Source of the DNA: Namhaeicola litoreus
Lineage (GTDB): Bacteria > Bacteroidota > Bacteroidia > Flavobacteriales > Flavobacteriaceae
Direction: 5' to 3'
Length of the DNA stretch: 64,000 bases
Assembly: GCF_042679565.1 (NCBI RefSeq)
Contig: NZ_JBHTMY010000002.1
Span: 124,001 to 188,000 of the forward strand
Shown: positions 63,265 through 64,000 of the stretch, piece after piece
How positions within the stretch are numbered: position 1 is the first letter of the stretch
Layout: each line of letters opens with the position of its first letter
Translations under genes and position numbers: made by a program
Notes under the pieces: generated by a model
Database searches by the model: none
The model's input: the letters and a program-made list of their open reading frames with translations, nothing else
Told to the model about the DNA's origin: nothing

Positions 63265-64000
63265 ATGAAGCAATATTTAGATCTTATAAAACATGTTAGA
63301 GATAATGGAATTTCAAAAACCGATAGAACCGGAACAGGTACAAAAAGTGTTTTTGGGTATCAAATGCGTTTTAATTTAGAAGATGGTTTCCCCTTGGTTA
63401 CAACAAAAAAACTTCATTTAAAATCTATCATCCATGAACTTCTCTGGTTTTTAAAAGGAGAAACGAATATTCAATATTTAAAGGATAACGGAGTTAAAAT
63501 TTGGGATGCATGGGCAGATGAAAACGGAGATTTAGGTCCGGTTTACGGATATCAATGGAGAAATTGGAATGGAGACGGCATTGATCAAATTACCGAGCTA
63601 ATTCAAACCATTAAAACTAATCCGGATAGTAGAAGAATGATGGTCTCTGCATGGAATCCAAGTGTTCTGCCGGATACCAAAATCTCTTTTGCAGAAAATG
63701 TTGCCAATGGAAAAGCCGCACTTCCTCCTTGTCATGCTTTTTTCCAATTTTATGTTTCAGATGGAAAATTATCATGTCAGTTGTATCAAAGAAGTGCTGA
63801 TGTTTTTTTGGGTGTTCCATTTAACATTGCCAGTTATGCCCTTTTTACTATGATGGTTGCCCATGTTACTGGTTTAGGTTATGGTGAATTTATACATACA
63901 TTTGGCGATGCACATATTTATAACAACCACCAAGAGCAAATTGATTTACAATTAACCAGAGAGCCTAGAGAATTGCCACAAATGATTTTAAATCCAGATA
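63265..64000 (+). CDS. thyA: Thymidylate synthase (partial, cut by the right window edge)
   Basis: Methylates dUMP to dTMP using methylenetetrahydrofolate. The first 245 residues are present and the stop lies outside. Visible motifs are DRTGTGTKSVFG (20-31), KLHLKSIIHELLWFLKG (49-65 region), DSRRMMVSAWNP, the catalytic Cys156 in ALPPCHAFFQF, and QRSADVFLGVPFNIASYA. A short insert before the Cys (about residues 139-151) is longer than in E. coli ThyA. The ATG at 63265 begins 18 bp after the transporter gene. Confidence 0.95.
   Translation, partial: MKQYLDLIKHVRDNGISKTDRTGTGTKSVFGYQMRFNLEDGFPLVTTKKLHLKSIIHELLWFLKGETNIQYLKDNGVKIWDAWADENGDLGPVYGYQWRNWNGDGIDQITELIQTIKTNPDSRRMMVSAWNPSVLPDTKISFAENVANGKAALPPCHAFFQFYVSDGKLSCQLYQRSADVFLGVPFNIASYALFTMMVAHVTGLGYGEFIHTFGDAHIYNNHQEQIDLQLTREPRELPQMILNPD

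Noticed and set aside
1..64000. CRISPR arrays, tRNA/rRNA genes, insertion sequences, phage or toxin-antitoxin loci
   Set aside because: No regular spaced repeats, cloverleaf-like stretches, transposase or integrase motifs, or toxin families were seen. The Xre gene's partner is a membrane protein, not a toxin of a kind I recognise.

Overview
The window reads as a chromosomal segment of a marine-type member of the Flavobacteriaceae (Bacteroidota). The DNA is AT-rich. Promoter-like sites match the Bacteroidota -7 box TAnnTTTG. The gene content is typical of the group: the type IX secretion/gliding translocon gene sprA, a RemB-like gliding protein, DUF5686 and SPOR-domain proteins, and an alternative complex III (act) operon fused to aa3-type cytochrome oxidase genes. 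No tRNA, rRNA, CRISPR array, insertion sequence or phage gene was seen. The segment looks like stable core genome with some accessory hydrolase and transport genes.

Layout. 1-744 (-): a helical-repeat protein cut by the window edge. 893-5731 (+): leuA, leuB, a nitroreductase, then serine acetyltransferase and cysteine synthase (cysE-cysM). 5811-6527 (+): a voltage-gated K+ channel ending at a 40-bp palindromic terminator shared with the convergent 6598-8004 (-) group (OB-fold-like lipoprotein, Xre regulator, membrane protein). 8086-10179 (-): a four-gene operon of methyltransferase, inositol-phosphatase-like protein, an unlisted 57-residue membrane protein and a GNAT acetyltransferase. 10513-14952 (+): mostly exported hydrolases (M20 amidohydrolase, histidine phosphatase, alpha/beta hydrolase), a lipoprotein and a DUF418 membrane protein. 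15097-22739 (+): prolyl oligopeptidase, a glycoside hydrolase family 2 gene broken by one in-frame TGA, an APC permease, a GNAT-nitrilase fusion and an OsmC protein. 22736-25078 (-): penicillin acylase.

25180-36560 (-) is one long respiratory operon, actABCDEF-coxBA. It encodes a quinol:cytochrome c oxidoreductase (ACIII) and the catalytic subunits of cytochrome c oxidase. A good promoter lies upstream of actA and a terminator follows coxA. ActA carries two nearly identical tandem monoheme cytochrome domains ahead of its pentaheme part.

36792-54495 (+) is a housekeeping/envelope run: SPOR protein, ruvB, queG, maeB, ruvA, sprA, gcvH, vanZ-like, two tandem tonB genes, a sugar N-acetyltransferase and a RemB-like outer-membrane protein. 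The N-terminus of the RemB-like protein resembles the C-terminal domain of the two neighbouring TonBs. 54492-59120 (-) holds a DUF5686 outer-membrane protein, an AraC-type regulator and pdhB. 59380-64000 (+) holds etfB-etfA, a bifunctional nuclease, a CNT nucleoside transporter and thyA, cut by the right edge.

The three observations most worth checking are the single-stop interruption of the GH2 gene at an invariant-looking Trp position, the TonB-like domain on RemB beside two tonB paralogues, and the duplicated cytochrome domain in ActA. I found no clearly new multi-gene defence or mobile system.
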